A DNA stretch of 14,781 nt from an uncultured Lachnospiraceae bacterium (GTDB taxonomy: Bacteria > Bacillota > Clostridia > Lachnospirales > Lachnospiraceae): the NCBI GenBank assembly GCA_948665105.1, contig CAPNGW010000027.1:1-14781 (forward strand), given 5' to 3'. Below are positions 5,626 to 13,750 of the stretch, in pieces. Positions within the stretch are counted from its first letter, which is position 1, and each line of letters begins with the position of its first letter. The notes below the pieces were generated by a model that was not told where the DNA came from, did not search any database, and saw only the letters and a list, made by a program, of their open reading frames with translations. A program made the position numbers and the translations under genes.

Positions 5626-8013
5626 ATGGGGAAAGGGAGAAAGAGGAGGTCATTGGCGGCAAGGGTTTTTCTCGCGCTGGTGCTTATCACAGGCCTTTTG
5701 ACGGTGGATATAGCGACGGAAGGACACATGGTCAGGGCGGCAGGCAGTGAGGAGAATGGGCCGGAGCGGTCAAAGAAAGCGCAGAGGCCGCTGCGTGTCT
5801 GGTTTAGCTCCTATGAACAGGAAAATACAGCGTTGCGGCAAATTGCACAGAAATTTACACAGGAAACAGGTGTGGCAGTGGAGGTTGTGAGCAGTAATTT
5901 CTTTGATGTGTCCTCGAAGCTGCCGAATATTGCAGAGACCAGCGAGAAGCCAGACATTATCTTTATGCAGTCCACGGATGTGGGGGTACTTGCGGAAGCA
6001 GGGTACTTGAAAGCATTGGATTTTATTGGCGAAGAGCTTTTAACACAGTATGACCAAGTAGGAAAGGAAGGATTTCTCTATAAAGGAAATCTTTACGGAC
6101 TGGGCTATTCTGTGGACACCTATGGTCTTTTGTATAATAAAGCGCTAATCTTAAAGCCGCCGGAAACGTGGGAAGAGCTTTTTTCACTTGCGGAAGAATT
6201 GACGGTGACAGATGGACAGAGCGTGGAGCAGTATGGCCTGTTGCTGAATGCAAAAAGCCTCTGGTTTACTTATCCAATATTGGAAGAGTATGGGGGATAT
6301 TATTTGGGGCAAAACGCAGACGGTTCCTATGATGTGGAAAATCTTGGGCTGGCAGAGGATGGAATGATTGCGGGCATTTATAAGCTTCAGGAATTGCAGC
6401 AGAAGCATATGGTTTTGCCCGAGTCCAGCCAGTCGGATTCCCACATTGTCAGCACATTTTCGGAGGGCAGGGTGGCGATGACGCTGTACGGCCTGTGGAG
6501 CGCTGACATTTTCCAAGGGAAGGGAGTGGACTATGGAATTTCAGAGCTTCCTGTGTCGAAACAGACAGGAGAGGTAAGCAGGCCATTGTCCACCGTGCAG
6601 GGATTTGTTATCAACCAGTATACAGAGTTGGAAAAAGAAGCGGAGGCATTTTATACCTATATTTATCAAAATGAGAATCAACAATATCTCTATGAGGCGG
6701 CAAATGGAGGAGCGGAGAAAAACGGTATGAGAAATACCTGTAATATACATGTAGCCGCCAGCGATTATGTGGCTTCCAGTGAGATACTGTCTTCTCTTTA
6801 CCGGGTGGGGAAATCCAGTCAGGTTTTCCCAAATAATCCGGAGGGCCCCTTAATCTGGAACTATGCCAGTACGGTAATGAATCAAATCTTCTACCCGGAG
6901 GCCGGACAGAAGCCGGATGTGGAAGGAAAACTGACAGAACTTCGGGATAAGATTGCGGAGGATATTGCCAGTATGCATCAGGAAATGGATGCGCGTAATG
7001 AAGATACTTTGTTTTACTACGCCCTGGGTATCCTATTGGTCATGGTATTGGGAATTATGGTCTTGATATCCATGAAAAAAAGAAAGCGATATCCATATCT
7101 CACAAAGACGAAAAAAAGTATAAATCTGGCAGCATGGTTTGGGCTGTGTCCGTTTATTATGCTGATACTGATGTTTTATGTATATCCTATCCTTCACAAT
7201 ATATATCTGTCTTTGACAAATTACAGCAGTATGCACCTTAGGGATTATGAGTATGTGGGACTGGCTAATTACTGGGAGATTTTTACCCGTAATTTTGAAG
7301 GCTTTGCAGGGATGTTCCTGTGGACGATATGCTTTGCTGTGTTGGTGGTAGGGGGGTCCTTTGTTCTGGGTGTGGCCATTGCGGTGCTGCTGGACAAAAT
7401 ACAGGTTACTGTATCAAAAGGATACAGGATGGTCTTTATTTTACCCTGGGTGGTTCCCACCGTTATTACGCTTTTGATGTGGCAGGGACTTCTGGATGCA
7501 GGAGAGGGAATGGTCAATCAGATTCTGGGCCTTTTTCATATACCTGCGGTTCCCTGGCTTACCAATCCGGTAATGGCAAAGGTGAGCTCTGTGCTGGTTA
7601 TGACCTGGTTTTCCTTCCCGTACTATATGGTGGTTGCTCAGGGAATCTTAAAATCTATTCCACGGGATTTTTATGAGGCGGCGCGAATAGATGGAGCCGG
7701 TGACAGAGTGTGTTTTTGGAAATTGACGCTCCCCATTGTGTTTCAAAGGATTCTTCCCACATTGGTGATGGGATTTATTATGCAGTTTAATCAGTTTGGA
7801 GTGTACCTTTTGACACAGGGAGGACCAGCTGCCGGAAAGCTGGGAGCGCCGGGAGCCACGGACTTACTGATTACCTATGTATTTAACACGGCCTTTCATA
7901 CAAGGCGGTACGGAATGGCGGCAGCATATGCGGTTATCATTTTTATCTTTGTTGCAGCCTTCACTATGGTCTCTATGTATGTAGGAAGGCGTGCAGGAAA
8001 GGAGGAGGCATGA
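5626..8013 (+). CDS. Fused extracellular solute-binding protein / MalF-type sugar permease
   Basis: 795 residues joining two parts usually made by separate genes of a carbohydrate ABC importer. The ATG at 5626 is chosen because AGGAG sits eight bases before it; the frame runs back to a TTG at 5599 inside the previous gene. A basic N-terminus and hydrophobic stretch (about 9-30) form a signal peptide or anchor, with no lipobox Cys. Residues about 45-450 are a family-1 solute-binding domain (KPPETWEEL, FSEGRVAMTLYGLWS). A membrane segment (about 462-484) is followed by a Lys/Arg-rich loop (KKRKR, KTKK) and six permease segments (about 502-788) with the ATPase-docking EAA loop at Glu684. Topology is consistent: binding domain outside, basic loop and C-terminus inside. 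The frame is continuous and the junction is a proper tether, so it is a real fusion. The likely cargo is a malto-oligosaccharide, judged from the GH13 gene. Confidence 0.92.
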   Translation: MGKGRKRRSLAARVFLALVLITGLLTVDIATEGHMVRAAGSEENGPERSKKAQRPLRVWFSSYEQENTALRQIAQKFTQETGVAVEVVSSNFFDVSSKLPNIAETSEKPDIIFMQSTDVGVLAEAGYLKALDFIGEELLTQYDQVGKEGFLYKGNLYGLGYSVDTYGLLYNKALILKPPETWEELFSLAEELTVTDGQSVEQYGLLLNAKSLWFTYPILEEYGGYYLGQNADGSYDVENLGLAEDGMIAGIYKLQELQQKHMVLPESSQSDSHIVSTFSEGRVAMTLYGLWSADIFQGKGVDYGISELPVSKQTGEVSRPLSTVQGFVINQYTELEKEAEAFYTYIYQNENQQYLYEAANGGAEKNGMRNTCNIHVAASDYVASSEILSSLYRVGKSSQVFPNNPEGPLIWNYASTVMNQIFYPEAGQKPDVEGKLTELRDKIAEDIASMHQEMDARNEDTLFYYALGILLVMVLGIMVLISMKKRKRYPYLTKTKKSINLAAWFGLCPFIMLILMFYVYPILHNIYLSLTNYSSMHLRDYEYVGLANYWEIFTRNFEGFAGMFLWTICFAVLVVGGSFVLGVAIAVLLDKIQVTVSKGYRMVFILPWVVPTVITLLMWQGLLDAGEGMVNQILGLFHIPAVPWLTNPVMAKVSSVLVMTWFSFPYYMVVAQGILKSIPRDFYEAARIDGAGDRVCFWKLTLPIVFQRILPTLVMGFIMQFNQFGVYLLTQGGPAAGKLGAPGATDLLITYVFNTAFHTRRYGMAAAYAVIIFIFVAAFTMVSMYVGRRAGKEEA

Positions 8014-8834
8014 AGAAACAGCGAAGGCATATGGGGACACATGTATTTTTGGCCATATTGGCTGTAAGCGTATTGGTTCCCTTTCTCTATATTGTTTTGA
8101 TGGCATTCGGAAAGAACGTGTCCGGGGTTTCTGCGCTGTTTCCTGAGGAGTATACATTGGACAATTTCCGAAAATTGCTGCGGGAGCATCAATTTGTGCG
8201 ATGGCTCACAAATTCCCTGCTTCTGTCCGGCTTCACCATGTGCCTGTCCGTAATACTTACAAGCGTTACAGTGTATATCATGTCGAGACTGAAATTTGCA
8301 GGTAAAACGTATTTTTTCAATGGAATTCTGCTGATACAGATATTTCCCTTATCTCTGTCTATGGTTTCCATAAATAAGATATTTGCAGAGATGGGAATGC
8401 TCAACAAGCTATGGGGACTTGTTCTGGTGGATTCCGTAATTGCATCCATCGGCCTGGTTCTGCTGGCAAAAGGCTTTTTTGATTCCATACCCTATGAGCT
8501 GGATGAGGCAGCTATGATGGATGGAGCTAACCTGCGGCAGGTACTCTGGCATGTGATTCTTCCGCTTGTAAAGCCAATGCTGGCCATTGTGGCGGTTCAG
8601 AGCTTTGTACTGTCCTACAACGAATATGTTATCGCAAGTGTGGTTATGACAAACGGATTTGAGAGCATGCCTCTGGCAGTGGGGCTCCAGAGCTTGATAG
8701 CAGGGCAATATGGAACGAATTGGGGAGTTTATTGTGCAACAGCCGTAATCGGATCCTTACCGATGGTAATTTTATTCTATTCCCTGCAAAAATATTTTAT
8801 TGCGGGGTTGACGGAGGGAGGAGTGAAGTTTTAA
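8010..8834 (+). CDS. MalG-type sugar ABC transporter permease
   Basis: 274 residues with six predicted membrane segments, partner of the fused permease at 5626. The ATPase-docking loop reads EAAMMDGANLRQVLWHVILP (Glu166). The N-terminus has a basic KKQRRH stretch followed by the first hydrophobic segment. The ATG overlaps the previous TGA as ATGA, with AGGAGG just before it, so the two permeases are translationally coupled. No ATP-binding subunit gene lies in the window; Gram-positive sugar importers of this type commonly share an MsmX-like ATPase encoded elsewhere. Confidence 0.95.
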   Translation: MKKQRRHMGTHVFLAILAVSVLVPFLYIVLMAFGKNVSGVSALFPEEYTLDNFRKLLREHQFVRWLTNSLLLSGFTMCLSVILTSVTVYIMSRLKFAGKTYFFNGILLIQIFPLSLSMVSINKIFAEMGMLNKLWGLVLVDSVIASIGLVLLAKGFFDSIPYELDEAAMMDGANLRQVLWHVILPLVKPMLAIVAVQSFVLSYNEYVIASVVMTNGFESMPLAVGLQSLIAGQYGTNWGVYCATAVIGSLPMVILFYSLQKYFIAGLTEGGVKF

Positions 8835-10528
8835 TGAATCGTGAGGCAATTTATCACTGCTCATCTTTTTCCTATGCGTATCCAGTGGAGAAGGATGTGC
8901 TGTGTGTGCGGCTTATGGCGCAACAGGATGACATAAAAGAAGTAAAGGTACATTTTCGAAATCTGTATGAGCATGAGCGTCCCATGGAGACAGTTCCGAT
9001 GGAGCGGATTTTAAACGATGGGCTCCATGATATCTATGAAGCACGGATACAGGTGAAGGAAAAGCGATTTAAATATATGTTTGAAATCCATTCGGATGAG
9101 CATATTTTTTATACCTCAGACGGATTTTTACAGGAATGGACGGAGAATAACTGCTTCTTTTATCCTTATATCAACCCGGATGAAATTCTGGAAATGCCGG
9201 ATTGGGCAGAGGGAAAACTAATTTATCAGATTCTGGTGGATCGATTCTGGAATGGCGACCCTGGCAACAATCCAAAGGGATGCAGAGCATGGGAGGAGCT
9301 GCCGGATGGTGAGACTTACTATGGCGGAGATTTTGAAGGGGTGATACAAAAGCTTCCGTATCTGGAAAAGCTGGGTGTTGACATACTGTACATAAACCCG
9401 GTGTTTTCCTCTCCCACTTACCATAAGTATGACATCAGGGATTATTACCGGATTGAGGACATATTTGGGGGGAAGGAGGTTCTCAAAAAGCTGGTGGACT
9501 GCGTGCATGCTAGAGGAATGAGACTTGTCCTGGATGGGGTGTTTAATCATTGCAGCGTACATCATCCCTTTTTCCAGGATGTGTTAAAAAACGGACCCAA
9601 ATCGGAGTACCGGGAATGGTTCTGCCTTTACAGCTATCCGGTGGAGGAGGTAAAGGCAAATTATGATTCCTTTGGGGGGTTGGTTCCCAGCATGCCCAGA
9701 TGGAATACAGCAAATTACCAGGTAATCGAATATCTGACGGAGTCAGCGGCATATTGGACGGAGTATCTGAATGTGGACGGATGGCGGCTGGATGTGGCCG
9801 ATGAGGTGGCACATATATTCTGGAAGGAATTCCGGCGGAGACTCAAAGGAATTCGGCCAGACATTTTGCTGCTGGGGGAGATATGGAATCATGCAAGTCA
9901 GTGGATGTGTGGAGATGAAATGCACACGGTTACCAATTATAAATTCCGGAATGCCATATTGGAGTATGCCCAGGGGTATTTAAGTGAGAAGAAATTCTGG
10001 CAAAAGATTGATAACGTACGAATGCTGTATAAAACTCCCATGCACACCTACCTGGTGAACCTGGCAGGCAGTCATGATGTAGCCAGACTTGGCACTGTAT
10101 TGAAGGATTCTGAAAGTGTGAAGCTTGTGCTTCTGACACTTCTGACCTTTCAGGGGATGCCGCTACTCTATTACGGAGATGAAATTGGTATGGAAGGGGG
10201 GGAAGACCCGGATAACAGAAGGGCTATGCAATGGAGCCATGCAGATGAATGCCTGCTGGCTGCAGTGGCGAAGACCGGGAGATTCCGAAAGGAGCATGAG
10301 ATTTTGCAAAAGGGAAATCTTTCTCCCATAGAAACAGAGGAGCACCTCCTTGCCTTTTCCAGAAGCTATAAGGGAGAGAAACTCAATGTCTATTTGAATT
10401 TCCATGAAGAACAGGCGCTGCTTCCAAAGAAAAAAGAGGCGATACTGTTCTGGGAAGGGGAGGTGGATATAGAAGAGGATTATCTGAGAATAAAAAAGGG
10501 AGGGATGATAATTACAAGTGGTGAATGA
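8834..10528 (+). CDS. GH13 alpha-amylase family enzyme, neopullulanase/cyclomaltodextrinase-like
   Basis: 564 residues. Hydrolyses alpha-1,4 (possibly also alpha-1,6) glucosidic bonds. No signal peptide, so it should act in the cytoplasm on imported oligosaccharides. An N-terminal beta-domain (about 1-115, CBM34-like) precedes the barrel. Region I is DGVFNH (234-239); region II GWRLDVADE has nucleophile Asp320; region III LLLGEIWNH has acid/base Glu349; region IV GSHD has Asp415. The fifth region, usually MPKLN in neopullulanases and cyclomaltodextrinases, reads MPRWN, and with the N-terminal domain it points to the GH13_20-type group. The ATG at 8834 overlaps the preceding TAA by one base and follows GGAGGGAGGAG; the frame is open further upstream but there it lies inside the permease gene. 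Exact product specificity cannot be read from sequence. Confidence 0.95.
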   Translation: MNREAIYHCSSFSYAYPVEKDVLCVRLMAQQDDIKEVKVHFRNLYEHERPMETVPMERILNDGLHDIYEARIQVKEKRFKYMFEIHSDEHIFYTSDGFLQEWTENNCFFYPYINPDEILEMPDWAEGKLIYQILVDRFWNGDPGNNPKGCRAWEELPDGETYYGGDFEGVIQKLPYLEKLGVDILYINPVFSSPTYHKYDIRDYYRIEDIFGGKEVLKKLVDCVHARGMRLVLDGVFNHCSVHHPFFQDVLKNGPKSEYREWFCLYSYPVEEVKANYDSFGGLVPSMPRWNTANYQVIEYLTESAAYWTEYLNVDGWRLDVADEVAHIFWKEFRRRLKGIRPDILLLGEIWNHASQWMCGDEMHTVTNYKFRNAILEYAQGYLSEKKFWQKIDNVRMLYKTPMHTYLVNLAGSHDVARLGTVLKDSESVKLVLLTLLTFQGMPLLYYGDEIGMEGGEDPDNRRAMQWSHADECLLAAVAKTGRFRKEHEILQKGNLSPIETEEHLLAFSRSYKGEKLNVYLNFHEEQALLPKKKEAILFWEGEVDIEEDYLRIKKGGMIITSGE

Positions 10529-11822
10529 AATAAGAGATGAATGTCTGATTACAGAAGGAATTCGAAGCTATGAGATTCTGCAACAGAAAAACGGGGGAAG
10601 AGAAGTGTTCCTCAAGGGTAACTTCTGTGTCAGCGAGAAAAGCAATTATCCGGTGATAAGCGTATTTCAGGAGGATACCGGTATCTATGTGTGGGAAAAC
10701 ATGAAACCAAAGCTGCTACCGGGTCAGAGCTGGGAAATAAAGCTATGGCTTGCGGCGGGGCATATGTATCGGATTGAAACAGGAATCTGCCTTCAATGTA
10801 CAGGGTACGACTGCCGTTTTCTTGGACGGGGTACGATTGTGCGGGAGGTGGGGGTAGGAGAGATTTTTGTGATTGCGGGTCAGAGCAATGCAGCAGGATA
10901 CGGACATCAAAGCATAATGGACCGGCCACATCCAATGGTTCATATGAAGAATCCGGATGGAAGCTGGGAGATGGCGGCACACCCTTTGGCCCATGTGGAT
11001 CCACCTCAGATATCGGAGCATATGGACGTTTTGAATGCGGGACATAGCGCGTGGCTTCCAATGGCAAAGCTGATTGCGGATCAAGGGACGCCGGTGGGCT
11101 TAATCATGACAGCTTTAAACGGCAGTGGGATTCAGGACTGGGGGCCAGGACAGCCTCTTTTTGAAAATCTGATTCGCAAGTTAAAAGAGAGCAAAGCGGC
11201 ACACGTCATATGGTATCAGGGATGTACAGACGTAAATGGAGGGCTTTCGGTAGAATACTCAGAGAGGCTGCGGGCCTTGATGAAGACTCTTGGGGAAATT
11301 TGCCCCAGGCGTTATATGGTTCAGATTGACGGAACTACCAATCCGGACAGCCCGTCAGAGGGCTGGTCCAGGGTCAGGGAGGCACAACGCAGAATCAGCT
11401 GCCAGGAGGGGGCATTATTAATTCCCACATATGATCTGACCGCCTTTAGTGATGACATCCATTTGTCGTCGGAGGATAATCTGATTCTGGCCCACCGTGT
11501 TTATCAGGCATACCGCAGCGGAAAAACCCTTCAGGTGGAGGAAGCCTATGTGCAGAGCGCGCAGAAGGCGGTTGTGTTAAAGCTGAATCAGGAGATAAGA
11601 GAGGAGGTTTGCTGTGAAGATTTTCTGATTCGGAATACAGAAGGGACATGGCACTGCCCGGAGCGTCTGGAGAAAAAGAAACAGGAAATCTGGTTTTTTA
11701 CAAAAAAGAAAGAGCCGTTACAAATAAAAATGAACTTTGGACGGCTGTATCGGGGGAAACCAAAAACGGAAGATATTCTTCCATATTTTGATATTTTATT
11801 TGAGAAGGAGAGAGACAAATGA
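10518..11822 (+). CDS. SGNH hydrolase of the SASA type (sialate O-acetylesterase-like carbohydrate esterase)
   Basis: 434 residues, no signal peptide, so cytoplasmic. A beta-rich N-terminal domain (about 1-110) precedes an SGNH core: block I GEIFVIAGQSNAAG with nucleophile Ser123, oxyanion block WYQGCTD (about 232-238; relatives usually have WYQGE), and the catalytic DDIH with Asp312/313 and His315. A further beta-rich region (about 345-434) closes the protein. Families with this core (sialate O-acetylesterase, CE6 acetylxylan esterase) remove acetyl groups from sugars. Beside GH13 and a sugar importer, removal of O-acyl groups from imported oligosaccharides is the likely job. The start is GTG 10518 or the adjacent GTG 10521, overlapping the GH13 gene by about 8-11 bases, with GGGAGGG at about 10498-10504. 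Sialic acid as substrate is unlikely because no sialate genes are present. Confidence 0.88.
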   Translation: MVNEIRDECLITEGIRSYEILQQKNGGREVFLKGNFCVSEKSNYPVISVFQEDTGIYVWENMKPKLLPGQSWEIKLWLAAGHMYRIETGICLQCTGYDCRFLGRGTIVREVGVGEIFVIAGQSNAAGYGHQSIMDRPHPMVHMKNPDGSWEMAAHPLAHVDPPQISEHMDVLNAGHSAWLPMAKLIADQGTPVGLIMTALNGSGIQDWGPGQPLFENLIRKLKESKAAHVIWYQGCTDVNGGLSVEYSERLRALMKTLGEICPRRYMVQIDGTTNPDSPSEGWSRVREAQRRISCQEGALLIPTYDLTAFSDDIHLSSEDNLILAHRVYQAYRSGKTLQVEEAYVQSAQKAVVLKLNQEIREEVCCEDFLIRNTEGTWHCPERLEKKKQEIWFFTKKKEPLQIKMNFGRLYRGKPKTEDILPYFDILFEKERDK

Positions 11823-12679
11823 AGAGGCAAATTGCGATTATATTGACGATGGTATTAGCGTTGGGAACAGTCGGGTGCGGAGATAAAAAAGAGCAGGAAA
11901 ATCCACCAGAGGTTAACCAGGAGCCAGTGGCGGATGAAGATGATAAAAATGAAGATGGTGCAGAAAACCAAGAAGAAAGCTACTATGTGGGTGCAAGCTT
12001 CAATGGATATGAGGCCATGGATGAAAAATCCAAAATGAACCAGCTTGAGGGGCATGAGGATGTATATTATCTGACTGTGGAATTGACAGAAGAAAATATG
12101 GATCCCACCTATGGAGCACATTTTTACAAGGTGACCAACGGAACATGGGATGCAGACGGGTGTTGGGGAGCAGACAATTATGCTCTTTCGCCGGCACCAG
12201 CAGCTCCAGACGGTGCAGGTATGGGATCAATTTATTTAAAGGAACACGGGACCTACACCATTTATTTTAATGCTACCACTCAAACTGTGGCTGATACTTC
12301 TTTTTATACTATGCTGGAACCATTGCCGCATATTTACGGAGACTTTAATGATGAAATGGGCAGAGGAGAAGACTGGTCCTATGAGGACGGACTGATTTTG
12401 ACGGATGATGACTTTGACGGAATCTATACAGGTCAATATACAATTCCGGCTTTCCGGGAGACGGAGGAAAATAATCAGGGGTATTCCATGGCAGTTGCCT
12501 TGAAGTATGAATATGTGGAAGACTGGGAGAACTGGGGAGTGACAGAACAGTATAAGTTCGACGGCACGGAGGCCGGTATGGGCGGAGTGTCTTATTACAA
12601 GCCGGATAAGGAGACTACAGTCATCTTCTCTTATAACAGCGGAGATCATACCACAAGTATGGAGGAGGTTCAGAATTGA
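11819..12679 (+). CDS. Secreted lipoprotein with duplicated beta-rich module, possible starch-binding X25-like protein
   Basis: 286 residues. It starts with Lys/Arg, a hydrophobic stretch and a lipobox-like TVGC (Cys about 20), so it is probably lipid-anchored on the outer face of the membrane. An acidic, Gln/Glu/Asp-rich spacer (about 21-52) follows. The rest looks like two copies of one module: the first carries CWGADNYALS, then DGAGMGSIYL and TYTIYF; the second carries NWGVTEQYKF, then EAGMGGVSYY and TTVIFS. The second begins HIYGDFNDE and includes DDDFDGIYTG, reminiscent of X25/SusE-like modules of starch-active proteins. I infer glucan binding; no enzyme motif is seen. The ATG overlaps the preceding TGA (ATGA) with AAGGAGAG before it. 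Because the importer's binding domain is fused to the permease, this would be a second surface capture protein, not the canonical binding protein. Confidence 0.75.
   Translation: MKRQIAIILTMVLALGTVGCGDKKEQENPPEVNQEPVADEDDKNEDGAENQEESYYVGASFNGYEAMDEKSKMNQLEGHEDVYYLTVELTEENMDPTYGAHFYKVTNGTWDADGCWGADNYALSPAPAAPDGAGMGSIYLKEHGTYTIYFNATTQTVADTSFYTMLEPLPHIYGDFNDEMGRGEDWSYEDGLILTDDDFDGIYTGQYTIPAFRETEENNQGYSMAVALKYEYVEDWENWGVTEQYKFDGTEAGMGGVSYYKPDKETTVIFSYNSGDHTTSMEEVQN
12661..12668 (+). promoter_or_regulatory. Ribosome binding site selecting the TTG start at 12676
   Basis: GGAGGAGG ends seven bases before TTG 12676. The next in-frame start, ATG 12688, would be 19 bases away, too far. The TTG overlaps the lipoprotein stop codon (TTGA). 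Confidence 0.75.
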
Positions 12680-13698
12680 TACGGAGTATGAGAAGAAAGC
12701 CGGATTTTCATAATCTGGAGCTGGTGCTTCAGAAAAAGATTCCGCCCAGGCCGGTAATGTTCGACTTCATTATTGGGGACAGGATTGAGCGGATGCTGAC
12801 GGGAGATGATTATCGGGTAGAAACGGAGTACCACCGCCTGGTAACACGCGTAAAGGCCTTTGACAGCGCCGGGTATGACCACGCGCCTGTCATTGTCAGA
12901 GGCTTGACCTTTCAACGCAGAGAAAGCCATGTGGCAGCAGCCACCAAATCCTTAAATGAGGGGGCGGTTATCACAGACCGGGAGAGCTTTGAGACTTATT
13001 CCTGGCCAGAGATAACGGATTGTGATTTTGATATCATTCACAGAGTCGGCAAGGAGCTGCCGGAAGGCATGAAGCTTGTGCCCTTCAGCCTGGACGGAGT
13101 CCTGGAAAATGTCATTGGCATTGTTGGATATGAAAATCTCTGTATTCTGCTCTATGAGGACCGGCAGCTGGTAAAGGATATCTTTGACGCGGTGGGCAGC
13201 CGCTTGCTTGAGTATTTTAAAGCATGTCTGGAATTCGATGAAGTAGGAGCAATCCTGCAGAATGACGATTGGGGCTTTAATACACAGACATTTTTATCGC
13301 CGGCGGACATGAGGGAGTTCGTGTTTCCCTGGCACAAAAGGATGGCAGAGGCCGCCCATCAATGCGGAAAATACGCGCTGCTCCACTCTTGTGGATATTA
13401 TGAAGACATTATAGAGGATGTGATTGGAGAGATAGGAATTGACGGACGCCATTCCTATGAGGATAATATTGTTCCGGTGGAGGAGGCTTATGAAAGCCTG
13501 CGCGGGAGGATTGCGGTTCTGGGTGGAATGGACGTGAATTTCCTGGCAACCGCCGACAGCAAAGAGGTATACCAAAGAGCCAGAAGCATGGTAGATAAGG
13601 GACAGAAATTTGGCGGGTATGCATTGGGAAGCGGAAATAGTATTCCCGACTATATCCCGGATGTAAATTATCTGGCCATGCTTGAGGCTGCAGATTGA
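12676..13698 (+). CDS. URO-D superfamily protein, last gene of operon (MtaA/CmuA-like, function unknown)
   Basis: 340 residues, cytoplasmic. It has the common architecture of the methyltransferase-like URO-D proteins: NDDWGF (about 196-201), then FLSPADMREFVFPWHKRM, and LLHSCGYY with His237 and Cys239 in the H-x-C-G arrangement that binds zinc in MtaA-type enzymes. MtaA-like proteins usually add a third Cys near the C-terminus; here the corresponding segment reads GYALGSGNSIPDYIP without Cys. It is clearly different from the first URO-D protein of the operon, so the two are not a recent duplication. HemE activity is unlikely for lack of its signature. A methyl-transfer or decarboxylation role linked to the sugar is possible, but no corrinoid protein is encoded in the window. 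The short gap to the convergent transporter gene marks the operon's end. Confidence 0.85.
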   Translation: MIRSMRRKPDFHNLELVLQKKIPPRPVMFDFIIGDRIERMLTGDDYRVETEYHRLVTRVKAFDSAGYDHAPVIVRGLTFQRRESHVAAATKSLNEGAVITDRESFETYSWPEITDCDFDIIHRVGKELPEGMKLVPFSLDGVLENVIGIVGYENLCILLYEDRQLVKDIFDAVGSRLLEYFKACLEFDEVGAILQNDDWGFNTQTFLSPADMREFVFPWHKRMAEAAHQCGKYALLHSCGYYEDIIEDVIGEIGIDGRHSYEDNIVPVEEAYESLRGRIAVLGGMDVNFLATADSKEVYQRARSMVDKGQKFGGYALGSGNSIPDYIPDVNYLAMLEAAD

Positions 13699-13704
13699 AT
13701 ATCT

Positions 13705-13724
13705 GCCCTAATGAGCGGGCTTTT
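13705..13724 (+). terminator. Possible weak terminator at the operon end
   Basis: GCCC (13705-13708) can pair with GGGC (13717-13720) over an 8-base loop, followed by four T. The stem is only four pairs and may be chance. It is the only hairpin noticed between the operon and the convergent transporter gene. Confidence 0.3.
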
Positions 13725-13750
13725 GCACATGGCGCTTATGGCGGAAAAAG

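Noticed and set aside
8720..8833. Upstream extension of the GH13 frame into the permease gene
   Set aside because: ATG 8834 has a strong ribosome binding site and overlaps the permease stop. The extension has no GH13 similarity and would overlap a conserved permease end.
4542..13698. True uroporphyrinogen decarboxylase (hemE) for the URO-D genes
   Set aside because: The N-terminal R-Q-A-G-R signature is not seen, no other heme genes are present, and the operon is for sugar use.
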